Below, in pieces: positions 8,859 to 17,182 of a DNA stretch of 64,000 nucleotides. This stretch comes from Chloropicon primus. Its lineage: Eukaryota > Chlorophyta > Chloropicophyceae > Chloropicales > Chloropicaceae. The stretch is from NCBI GenBank assembly GCA_023205875.1, contig CP060755.1, positions 1 to 64,000 on the forward strand, written 5' to 3'. Both the position numbers and the translations under genes were made by a program. Numbering within the stretch: the stretch's first letter is position 1; each line of letters starts with the position of its first letter. The notes beneath the pieces were generated by a model. That model had not been told where the DNA came from. It ran no database searches and saw nothing but the letters and a program-made list of their open reading frames with translations.

Positions 8859-11495
8859 ATGTCCTTCTTGTCGCGATCGAGGTCGTACCAGGGCGGGCCC
8901 TACGTGGAGGTGTTCAGCTCCCAGGGCAGGGACCCCCTTCAGAACACCAAGGTGACGAACAAGAAGGGCGTCCGAAAGATATACGACAAGAGCGTCAGGG
9001 GGTATGTTATCTACTCGTCCACCTCGGCTTCGGCGAGGCTGCAGCTGCCCAAGGACGACAGGAAGGCGCTCAAGTTGTCCCAGCCCTACTTCGTGGTCCA
9101 AGTCTTCGTTCCGGTGGGGCAGGCCTTCTCGATCGCCATGAACATCAAGGACAAGAGCCACACGAGGAGAAGGCTTCACTTCTCGAGCTCCTTCAGTGAC
9201 ATCAAGGCTACCCCGCTGCACTGCCAGATCCCCTTGATCTCTCTGATACGAGGCAAGTGGCTGAACTTGGTGCTGAACATCGAGGACTTTGTTTGGAACA
9301 ACTTTCCTGGCCAGTCCTTCCTATGCATAGACACCGTGGAGATCGGAGGAATCAGCAAGATCAGGAAGATTTTCACCTTGAGGGAGGAACCGGGGACAGG
9401 GGACGTCCCCAGGCACCTGGACTACCCGACGGGGGTAGACGTCGACACCCAGTTCCTGGACAGCGACTCGATCAAGGACAACGAGGGTGTGAAGAAGCTC
9501 CGGGAGGCGACCAACCAGATCAGGCCCCTGACCGAGCCGCTCGTCAAGGAGATAGACCGCAACGAGGCGCCGGCCTCGGCCAAGGGTGGGCAGAACGGAC
9601 CCGTCCGCATAGCCTTTGGCACTAGGTTTCCGGCTCCCACGAGCTCGCCGCCTAAGAACAAGAGGTCGATCGGCAAGGGCTTGGAGATCTCCATCTCGGA
9701 CGAGAAGTCGTCCCCCTCAAGCGGGCCGGCCTCTCCTGTGGTGAAGCTACCCACGGTGCTGTCCCCTCGGGCGAAGACCGTGCACTCGGGCAGCGCGACC
9801 TTCCTGGAGGCGCTTCAAGGGAACAGCAGGGGGGGGAACTCTGTGACAACATCGTCGTCGAAAAAGTTCAGCAGGGACCTTCCCACGCCATCAGCTTCGA
9901 GGAAGCTCCTGCAGGAGCAGCAAAGCACGGTTCCGGTCCTGTCCAGGCACGGGAGGAGAGCCTACTTTGAGCAGGCGGAGAAGTCTGTGGATGGGACCAA
10001 GGGCTTCGGGGAGTCAGGCTCCTCGGAGTCGGGGATACCAGACCTGCTGGGGTCGTCGCCGATTGGTGGCCAGTCCCTGATGCAGATGTCCCCGCCGCAA
10101 AAGCCCAAGGTGAAGAAAGCGTACAGCAAGTTCCGGTACTCGGACTGTACGAATAATTCTCCGAGGGCAGCCACGACGGACAACAGAGGGGCCTCCGCTT
10201 CTTGCAACAACAATGCCGGGTCGCAGGGCCCTCAGCCTCTCGAGGACATCCCTCTGAACAAGCAGCAGTGCACCACGACCTCGACGAGCCAGCAGGTGGT
10301 GCCTCAGAACGGCAATGGGTTTGGACTGGACTCGAGCCGGTCGAATTGGGAGAGCTTGTACACGGACCAGAGCATGCAAACGCCGGATAGGCCTGCGCAG
10401 GCGAGCAGGATAAGCCTCCTTCCCCTCTCAAGTCAGTATGACATGTTTGGCGATCCCGGCGACAGCAAGGCGTCGTTTGACAAAGGGGCTCTCCTATCGC
10501 ACTCGAAGAGCGACAGCATGAGCTCGGACAGCTCGGAGAGGATCCAAAGCGACTCCTCGCGGTTACTTTCTAGCCGCCAATCCTCGTTCAGGCGGTCAGT
10601 GGAATTCAAGGACACCGAGGCCTCTTCCTCCCCAAATGGATCCACGCGCAGTGGCAGTGAGAGGGACCTCGAGGACGAGCTGGACTACGGGCTCTTCAAC
10701 GTGAACAACGCGTTTGTGGGCCAGACTCCGGAGCTCCACCCATGCAACTCGGAGCTCCTGGACGAGCCCGTGCGGATTCACGAGGACGAGCACGAGGGCC
10801 AGGAGGAGGAGGGGAACCAAGAGATCGGCAAGATTGTCGGGGCCGAGGCAAGTGAAGACCGGGGGGTCCGCAAGAACGTGGAGCTCCCGCCGCATGCCAT
10901 CAGCCTTGATCCCCTTCCGGTGAAGGCGATGAGATCCCTGGACAGGCCGTTCACGTCAAAGAGCTTCCCGAGGGAGAGGGAAGAGTCTGCCAAGGCCGCT
11001 GTGGCGCCAATGGAGTTGAAGACTACTGACGACGAGATGCGGGGGGGCACTGGGCGGACTGCCGAGGCCTCGGCCACGGAAACCCTCAAGGTCGGCCATC
11101 CAGAGCACCACAGGACCTTTGACCTGGAGGAGATCATGGGATCGACCCAGCCCGAGCTGATGAGCCGCAGCAGCTACAGCGAGACGACCGACGAAGTGCT
11201 GGAGGAGGACGAGCCCTCTGAGCTCGTGGAAGTGGACGAGGTGACCAAGAGACAGAGAGATCTGATCAACAAGCACAGGATCTTCACCCCTCCGGTGATC
11301 CCCGCGAGCAAGGTGTACGAGAACGACCACCTCGCGCCCGCTGTGACGGACTTCATGGGAAGCTTCAACAGCGGCGTCAACCAAGAGAGGTTGGAGGAGG
11401 CAGACGATGGCAACACGATGATGGACCTCATTTACGACCCCATCCTGAACTGTTACTACGACGCGAAGGCGAACCGATACTATGAGCTCAAGTGA
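8859..11495 (+). CDS. CFAP20DC: CFA20-domain protein, CFAP20DC-like
   Basis: 878-residue single-exon protein. The N-terminal ~190 residues form a CFA20 (DUF667) domain: GGPYVEVFSSQGRDPL, RLQLPKDDRKALKLSQPY, RRLHFSSSFSDIKATPLHCQ and KIRKIFTLREEP match CFAP20DC (C3orf67) block by block. A long Ser-rich, probably disordered middle follows. The conserved C-terminal tail MMDLIYDPILNCYYDAKANR, ending YYELK, is also a CFAP20DC hallmark. CFAP20 itself is an inner-junction axonemal protein; the DC paralogue is cilium-associated and less well understood. Convergent with the gene at 11551-12247. Confidence 0.9.
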   Translation: MSFLSRSRSYQGGPYVEVFSSQGRDPLQNTKVTNKKGVRKIYDKSVRGYVIYSSTSASARLQLPKDDRKALKLSQPYFVVQVFVPVGQAFSIAMNIKDKSHTRRRLHFSSSFSDIKATPLHCQIPLISLIRGKWLNLVLNIEDFVWNNFPGQSFLCIDTVEIGGISKIRKIFTLREEPGTGDVPRHLDYPTGVDVDTQFLDSDSIKDNEGVKKLREATNQIRPLTEPLVKEIDRNEAPASAKGGQNGPVRIAFGTRFPAPTSSPPKNKRSIGKGLEISISDEKSSPSSGPASPVVKLPTVLSPRAKTVHSGSATFLEALQGNSRGGNSVTTSSSKKFSRDLPTPSASRKLLQEQQSTVPVLSRHGRRAYFEQAEKSVDGTKGFGESGSSESGIPDLLGSSPIGGQSLMQMSPPQKPKVKKAYSKFRYSDCTNNSPRAATTDNRGASASCNNNAGSQGPQPLEDIPLNKQQCTTTSTSQQVVPQNGNGFGLDSSRSNWESLYTDQSMQTPDRPAQASRISLLPLSSQYDMFGDPGDSKASFDKGALLSHSKSDSMSSDSSERIQSDSSRLLSSRQSSFRRSVEFKDTEASSSPNGSTRSGSERDLEDELDYGLFNVNNAFVGQTPELHPCNSELLDEPVRIHEDEHEGQEEEGNQEIGKIVGAEASEDRGVRKNVELPPHAISLDPLPVKAMRSLDRPFTSKSFPREREESAKAAVAPMELKTTDDEMRGGTGRTAEASATETLKVGHPEHHRTFDLEEIMGSTQPELMSRSSYSETTDEVLEEDEPSELVEVDEVTKRQRDLINKHRIFTPPVIPASKVYENDHLAPAVTDFMGSFNSGVNQERLEEADDGNTMMDLIYDPILNCYYDAKANRYYELK

Positions 11496-11550
11496 GCTCG
11501 AGTAGTGGAGGCGCGGGGCGGGATGGGATGGGATTGGAGTGGCGGATGAT

Positions 11551-12032
11551 TCATGTATTACCATCTGCCGTGCCGTGCGCCACTGTCCGCTCCAGCAGGT
11601 GGCGGACCAGGCCCTCCGCGTACGTCTCGCAGTTGTTCCCCAGCAGGGAGATGCTCGTGCAATACGTGTCACTGAATTCCTTTTGGCCGCCGGTGTACCA
11701 ATAGAGTTATAAAAAAAAAGCCAAAAACAGGATAAAGCAAAGCAAACAAAAGGAAAATCAATCTGTAAGAAAAGCTTGTTTTCGCACGCACCCACCCACT
11801 TTGTCTTACCCTGGCCCTTGCGAGGTTGGCCTCGTGGGTGTTGGGCGCCTCTCCCTCGAGGTCCCAACAGTCTCGAGCCTTCCGTCCCCTCCGGAATTGT
11901 CTCTCCCTCGTTTCCCCTCGCGTCGGCAGGTTGAGCACCATCCTCACCACCGTCTCTGGCCGCGTGGGCTCGACGGGGAGGAAGTCGAAGCAGACCACCC
12001 TGTCCCCTTCCCCCTCATCGTCCTTTTTCCCC

Positions 12033-12077
<45 letters not shown>

Positions 12078-12247
12078 CCTTTCCTCTCGTCGTCCTCCTC
12101 CCCGACGAGTAGGACGACTACGTGTTTGTTGATAGCGTCCCTCGCCCTATCCCTCGCCCCCCCCACCCTGGGCATCCTGTCCACAACTCCCCTCGTCCAC
12201 TCCATCCCCACCAGCGGCACCCTCGCCCTATACACCTTGGTCCTCAT
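11551..12247 (-). CDS. Conserved Cys-containing protein, two exons, unknown
   Basis: Exon 1 12247-11810 and exon 2 11679-11551, joined across a 130-bp GT-AG intron (donor GTAAGA, acceptor AAAAG, phase 0), give 188 residues. Exon 1 reads MRTKVYRARVPLVGMEWTRG, later VVCFDFLPVEPTRPETVV and CWDLEGEAP. Exon 2 adds EFSDTYCTSISLLGNNCETY and AEGLVRHLL. The LLGNNCETYAE block resembles the Cys-bearing motif of papain-fold families (NlpC/P60- or PPPDE-like), and I recall similar unnamed plant proteins. That link is memory-based and weak. An Ala/Thr-rich tract encoded by a (GCT/GTT)-type repeat interrupts exon 1. Only 85 bp separate its start from the divergent cyclic phosphodiesterase. Confidence 0.6.
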
Positions 12248-12332
12248 CCTTCAGCCTACCCCTCTATCCACTTTGTCCCCTTCGTTCCCCTCTCCTCGGC
12301 CTCAAGTTGCCAGGGGACGGCGCGGGGGGTGG
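12248..12332. promoter_or_regulatory. Very short bidirectional promoter
   Basis: 85 bp between two divergent start codons. Any core promoter elements and 5' leaders for both genes must lie here or overlap coding sequence. It is pyrimidine-rich on the + strand; I see no TATA box. Confidence 0.4.
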
Positions 12333-13170
12333 ATGACCTTGACCTTGGCCTCGACGCGCTTCAGGGAACCGGGGACCGGGACGAGGGGGAGGAGGGGACA
12401 GAGGGCGATGACGGGGGAGACGACGACGAGCCCGAGGACGAGGACGAGGGAGGGGGGGAAACAGCAACAGTACTCCTTGTGGATCACTCCACAGGGGAGG
12501 ACGGGGGAGGGGCTGGGGCAGATCATTGGGGAACTGGCGGGCAAATACGAAACGGAGTCCTTCGAGCCGCACGTGACCTTGCTGTCCGTCTTCGAACTCC
12601 AGCAGGAAGACCTGAAGGTAAGTTGCGGGGAGAGCGCACACGGATTGCATCATCAGACCGGGTCGTTCTGACTCCGCCTCGCTCGGGAACGGTTGGCTCC
12701 CTTCCTCTTCTCCTCGTGCCCCACCAAAGTCAGTGGAGGACTCCCTGAGCGAGTTGGCGAGGGGAACTTCCCCTTTCGAGATCACTTTGGGTTCGGTGGT
12801 GTCGGGAGCCTCTTTCTTCCAGTGCGTGTTCCTCCTTTGCCCGGTCGACGGAGCGCCCAACGCAGACCTCGTGCAGCTCCACCAGTCAGTCAGGAAAGTC
12901 CTGGAAGGCAACGAGGCTGTCAAGGTATCTCTTGCCAACCCGAATTACATGCCTCACCTTTCCTTGCTCTACTCGGGGGTCCAGGGGGAGGAGAAGGAGG
13001 GGGCGAAGGGACAGGCGAGCGCAATGCTGCGAGAGAGGCTCCCTGCTGAAGGTGGGTCAAGCCTCTCGTTCGGGGTGAGGTCCTTCGAGCTGTACGAGAC
13101 GCCCATGGGGACGGGGGACAATTCGACGAAAAGCTGGCGTCGCGTTGCAAGCTTCGACTTGGGCGGTTAG
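12333..13170 (+). CDS. Cyclic phosphodiesterase (2H family), two exons
   Basis: Exon 1 12333-12617 and exon 2 12730-13170, with a 112-bp intron (GTAAGT...AAAG, phase 0). The product is a 2H phosphoesterase like plant CPDase, which opens ADP-ribose 1'',2''-cyclic phosphate, a by-product of tRNA splicing. The two catalytic motifs are visible: EPHVTLLSVF near the end of exon 1 and MPHLSLLYSG in exon 2. SFFQCVFLLCPVD between them is the family signature. The start is uncertain: ATG 12333 gives an Arg/Thr-rich leader; the in-frame ATG at 12408, nearer KQQQYSLWITPQ, is an alternative. Confidence 0.83.
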
Positions 13171-13398
13171 GTTAGAAGGATTTTCGGGGGGGCGGACGGC
13201 ACCTGAGTCCGCGCCCAAGTGCTAGGGCTGAAGATGTGATTTAGATTGTACAAAGTGTCCCGGGGGGTTACTGCTCCCCTCCCTGTGGATTTTTCTTGTT
13301 CGCTGCTTGCGAAGACGAACGAACGAGCGAACCAAGCGACGCTCGCAGCCGGAGAGCATGCGAACCGAACCGTTCGAGGCAACGCCCGAGCGGAAGGA

Positions 13399-14169
13399 TT
13401 ACACTGGATTGCCGAGCAGCACGTCGATGTCGCAGGCCTCCTCCTCGCTCATGCTCTCGAACGACAGCGGCGCCACGTCGGGACAGTCCTCCCTCTCCAG
13501 CGTGATGCCCGCGCCAGTCCTCGCGCCGAATCCCATGAACTTCTTCACGTCCTGCACGCTCGCGCTCACCTCCGCGGCCTCGGCCTCGGCCCTCCTCCTC
13601 TCCTGGGCCTCGAAGGTGTCGCCCATCCAGGCCTCCACCCCCTCCTCCGCGAACAGGTCGGCCCTCCTGTCCACCTCCCTCGCCAACGCGCTTGCGCCAC
13701 TCAGTTTGGCTTGTCCCCCGCTCGCAGCCGCGGCCGTGGCGGTGCTGGTGCTCGCGACCCTCCTCCCCGAGGCGAGCCCCCTTCCCGAGCTGCTTCCCGT
13801 GGCCTCCTTGGCCCCCCTGTCTCTGAGCCCCGCCCCCGGCGTCGTCGTCGTCGTCCTCTTCCTCGCGCTGAGGCCACCCGTCCCCTTGAAGGAGGACGAG
13901 GGCGTCTTGTTGGTGATGTTCCCGAGCGCCCTCCTCTGCTTGGTTCCTCCGAGTCCCGACGAGGGCGTCTTCGCCCCTTTGAGTGTGCTCAGCGGCGTCT
14001 TCGCCAAGCCTCCGTTGTTGTTGTTGTTGTTGAGGACCAGGTTGTTGTTGTTGTTGTTGTTGTTGTTTTGTTTCTTTAGACCCAGACGCCCAGGTTGTTG
14101 TTGGTTTAGGTTTTCCTTGTCCACCGCCCCCCCGTGCAGGTGGTTCAAGTGCCCCCCCTGCGACAACAT
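13399..14169 (-). CDS. Putative securin-like cell-cycle regulator
   Basis: 256-residue, mostly low-complexity protein starting MLSQGGHLNHLHGGAVDKEN. It carries a KEN box (DKEN, residues 18-21) and a destruction box RRALGNITN (RxxLxxxxN), the two APC/C degrons. TP sites (KTPLSTLKG, KTPSSG, NKTPSS) are possible CDK targets. The D-box context resembles plant PATRONUS securins (KALNDITN). Asn runs encoded by AAC repeats (about 14013-14070) lie between. The C-terminal part is acidic and more complex: REVDRRADLFAEEGVEAW and later CDIDVLLGNPV. An upstream extension of the frame to 14550 is Cys/Val-rich low-complexity translation and was rejected. Sequence cannot exclude another APC/C substrate. Confidence 0.55.
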   Translation of the reverse strand: MLSQGGHLNHLHGGAVDKENLNQQQPGRLGLKKQNNNNNNNNNLVLNNNNNNGGLAKTPLSTLKGAKTPSSGLGGTKQRRALGNITNKTPSSSFKGTGGLSARKRTTTTTPGAGLRDRGAKEATGSSSGRGLASGRRVASTSTATAAAASGGQAKLSGASALAREVDRRADLFAEEGVEAWMGDTFEAQERRRAEAEAAEVSASVQDVKKFMGFGARTGAGITLEREDCPDVAPLSFESMSEEEACDIDVLLGNPV

Positions 14170-14504
14170 TCTCCTCCTCTCCTCCTCTCCTCGTCCCTCG
14201 TGTCTCGTGTGTCGTGTCTCGTGTGTCTCGTCTGTCGTGTTTTTGTTTTGAACGCCGTGCCGTTCCGGTTCCTTTCCTTCCCGTTGATGAGGATCAGAGG
14301 AGAATTGGCGCGCGATCGCGATCGATCGGAGGAGGAGGGGGAACAGGAACACAACACAACACAACACACACGAACACACACGAAAACACGAAACACGAGG
14401 AGGAACACAATGGCGTGAACAAACACAACACAACACAACACAACACACAACATAACATAACATAGCATTGAACATAGCATACGCGAGACACGAGGGCGAG
14501 GAGC
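14170..14504. other. Divergent promoter with ACACAAC-type repeats
   Basis: 335 bp between the securin-like gene (-) and glucosidase I (+). It includes a GTCTCGTGTGTC-type repeat (14195-14240), an alternating GATCGCGATCGATCGG palindromic stretch near 14313-14328, and ACACAAC runs (14350-14470). No gene seen. Confidence 0.5.
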
Positions 14505-17111
14505 ATGAGGAGGAGAAACAAAACACAACAGAGAGAACCAGAACCAACACCAGAACCAGAACGAGGACGAGGACGAGGACGCGCGAGGAGGGATGCGGAG
14601 GAGACGAGGAGAGGGGCTTGGGGGAGGACCTTGGGCGTCCTCCTCGTCCTCGGCGTTGGAGTGGCGGTGGGGTTCGCGGGGTGGGGCTCGCGGGACGCCA
14701 CGCCCTTCGATGGAGGGGAACTGCTCAAGGACAAGTTCCAGGACAGGGAGGGGAGGTACTGGGGAACGTACAGGAGCACGGTGTACTTCGGGGTGAGGGC
14801 GAGGACAGAGCGGTCTTTGGTGTTCGGGGCAATGTGGTGGGACCCGCAGAGGCCAAGCACCTTCTCTGAGATCCGCCACGACGCGGAGAACGGGCACGGG
14901 CTGAAGACCTACGGCTGGACGAGGCACGACGGGGAGACCTTTGGGAAGCAGACGCTCCAGGACCAGGACGTGGAACTCGAGATGTCGTGGGCCAAGCAAA
15001 GCGAGGGCGGCCGGGAAGGAGGATACGGTGGCGACTTTGCCGTGCGGATGAGAGCCGGGGAGGCGAGGACGACGGCGGGGGGGGAGGGAGAGGAAGAGGA
15101 GAGCGCCAAGAATGGGAAGCGGGTCTGCGTCATCTTCTACGTCGTTGACGAGAGGCTGGCGCTGGGAGGTCTCGGGACAGAGGGCAGAGAGGCCGGGGAG
15201 ACGACCTTCTCGATCAATGAGAACCAGAGAGACGGCGGCGTGGACGATGGCGAGGTTGTGCGCCTCGCCAGCGGGTTCCGGGGGGAGGACGTGAAGGGGT
15301 GGGCCCTCCACATGCCGAAGGGGCCGGGGCAGCAGCACGTGGAGTGGAGCTACCTTGGGGAGAACGTGAGGCACACGCACAACCTCACCTCCGTCGCGCA
15401 GTTGAGACTGTATGAGACGTACCAGAAAGCGGGGGGAGGGATGCCTGTCTTCGGCAACAAGATCCACGCAGAAAAGTCGAACTTGGCGATGTTCCAGTTC
15501 CTTGTCCCGCTGGACCACACCCTGGACCTCGTGTTCAACTCCGGGCTTGAGCCACTCGTGGGGGAACCAAGAGGGTCCAGGGGGACGAAGAACAGGAAAG
15601 GGGCAACCCCCGAAGGAATTGTGCCAAAGGTGCGCGAGCTGTCAGGGGATAAGCTTACAGAGCTTTTGAGAAGGAGGGAAGACGCGTTCGACGACAAATT
15701 CGCTGCCATTTTCCCGATCGAGGACAAGGGTGCCGGGGAAGTCGCCAAGAGGGCCCTGAGCAATCTCCTGGGGAGCATTGGGTACTTTGCTGGCACCATC
15801 CTGATTTCCACTGCGGCCCGAAGGGGAGCTAGAGTGACGGAGAGGTATCCAACCAGAGCTTTGTTCACGGCTGTGCCGTCGAGGTCCTTCTTTCCCCGAG
15901 GATTCTTGTGGGACGAGGGGTTTCACCAGCTCGTCATTCAGAAGTGGAGCAGCGGGCTCTCGCGCGAAATGATCGCCTCGTGGTTTGATCTGATGAACGT
16001 GGACGGCTGGATCCCGCGAGAGGCCATCCTCGGGCAGGAAGCGCTAAAGCGGGTTCCTGCGGAGTTCGTGGTCCAAAACCCATCGCACGCCAACCCACCG
16101 TCCATGCTGATATCTTTGCACAGAATGGCGGTGGCGGCGAAACGAGGGGAGGGCGCAGGGGAGGAAGAAAAGGAATTTCTCGAGGGAATCTACGAGCACC
16201 TCAAGGTCTGGTTCGATTGGTTCACCAGGACGCAGAAGGGCCCTGTCCCGCACTCGTACCGTTGGCGAGGGAGGGACCCGACAACGGACAGGGAGCTCAA
16301 CCCCAAAACGTTAACGTCTGGCCTCGACGATTATCCCAGGGCAACTCACCCCACGGACACGGAGCGTCATTTGGACCTCAGATGCTGGATGGCTCTTGGA
16401 GCGAGAACGATGTCAGAAATAGCAGAGATAGTGGGAGCTCCCAGGGCCGATGTCGAGAGTTACGAGATACTGGCCTCCAGCCTTGAGGATCAGAGCGTTC
16501 TCGATGACCTCCACTACGACGAGGGCCTCGGCATGTACTTTGATTGGGGTTATCACACCGACAAGGTGAAACTCGTGAGAGCCATCGATGCCAACGGAAA
16601 CCAGGTCTTGCACAGAGAGGTTGGGAACCAACCCCCGTCGGAGCAGCTTGTCAAGGAGTTTGGTTACGTTTCCCTGTTTCCGTTCATGATGAAACTGATC
16701 GATCCGCGGTCAAAGATACTTGGTGACCACCTGCGATACTTGAGAGACGAGTCCCTCCTTTGGACTCCTCATGGCCTGCGCTCTCTAGCCACCACCAGCA
16801 AGTACTACAACAAGTACAACACGGAGCACGACAAGCCGTACTGGAGGTCGCCGATTTGGATAAACGTAAATTACCTCGTCCTGAACGCTCTTCAGCACTA
16901 CGCGCGGGAGGAAGGCCCGCACAGGTTGGAAGCAAGGCGGTTGTTCCACGAGCTGAGAAAAAATCTGATCAGAAACATCGTGGGTCAGTACAATAAGACT
17001 GGCTTCTTGTGGGAGAACTACAACGACAGCAGCGGCAATGGGATGGGGTCGCACCCATTCACTGGGTGGACTTCGCTCTTCATCCTTATTGCATCGGATA
17101 CGGATGACTAG
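14505..17111 (+). CDS. GCS1: Mannosyl-oligosaccharide glucosidase (glucosidase I, GH63)
   Basis: 868-residue single-exon type II membrane protein of the ER. It removes the outermost glucose from Glc3Man9GlcNAc2 on new N-glycoproteins. A basic, Arg-rich cytosolic tail is followed by one membrane segment (about 40-58) and the GH63 N-terminal domain (WGTYRSTVYFGVRART, GAMWWDP). The (alpha/alpha)6 catalytic domain has FPRGFLWDEGFHQ (about 467), NVDGWIPREAILG (about 499) and, close to the end, GSHPFTGWTSLFILI. Length matches the family (about 830-860). Convergent with UPF2, with 71 bp between stops. Confidence 0.95.
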   Translation: MRRRNKTQQREPEPTPEPERGRGRGRARRDAEETRRGAWGRTLGVLLVLGVGVAVGFAGWGSRDATPFDGGELLKDKFQDREGRYWGTYRSTVYFGVRARTERSLVFGAMWWDPQRPSTFSEIRHDAENGHGLKTYGWTRHDGETFGKQTLQDQDVELEMSWAKQSEGGREGGYGGDFAVRMRAGEARTTAGGEGEEEESAKNGKRVCVIFYVVDERLALGGLGTEGREAGETTFSINENQRDGGVDDGEVVRLASGFRGEDVKGWALHMPKGPGQQHVEWSYLGENVRHTHNLTSVAQLRLYETYQKAGGGMPVFGNKIHAEKSNLAMFQFLVPLDHTLDLVFNSGLEPLVGEPRGSRGTKNRKGATPEGIVPKVRELSGDKLTELLRRREDAFDDKFAAIFPIEDKGAGEVAKRALSNLLGSIGYFAGTILISTAARRGARVTERYPTRALFTAVPSRSFFPRGFLWDEGFHQLVIQKWSSGLSREMIASWFDLMNVDGWIPREAILGQEALKRVPAEFVVQNPSHANPPSMLISLHRMAVAAKRGEGAGEEEKEFLEGIYEHLKVWFDWFTRTQKGPVPHSYRWRGRDPTTDRELNPKTLTSGLDDYPRATHPTDTERHLDLRCWMALGARTMSEIAEIVGAPRADVESYEILASSLEDQSVLDDLHYDEGLGMYFDWGYHTDKVKLVRAIDANGNQVLHREVGNQPPSEQLVKEFGYVSLFPFMMKLIDPRSKILGDHLRYLRDESLLWTPHGLRSLATTSKYYNKYNTEHDKPYWRSPIWINVNYLVLNALQHYAREEGPHRLEARRLFHELRKNLIRNIVGQYNKTGFLWENYNDSSGNGMGSHPFTGWTSLFILIASDTDD

Positions 17112-17182
17112 TCGTGTCAAAAAATTATTTAAAATAGATGTACAAAAACTCGTCTCGCGAAAAGTTAAAAGCTTCTTGACTT

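Noticed and set aside
14170-14550. Upstream extension of the securin-like frame to 14550
   Set aside because: The added ~127 residues are Cys/Val/Leu-rich translations of ACACAAC repeats and would overlap the glucosidase I start.
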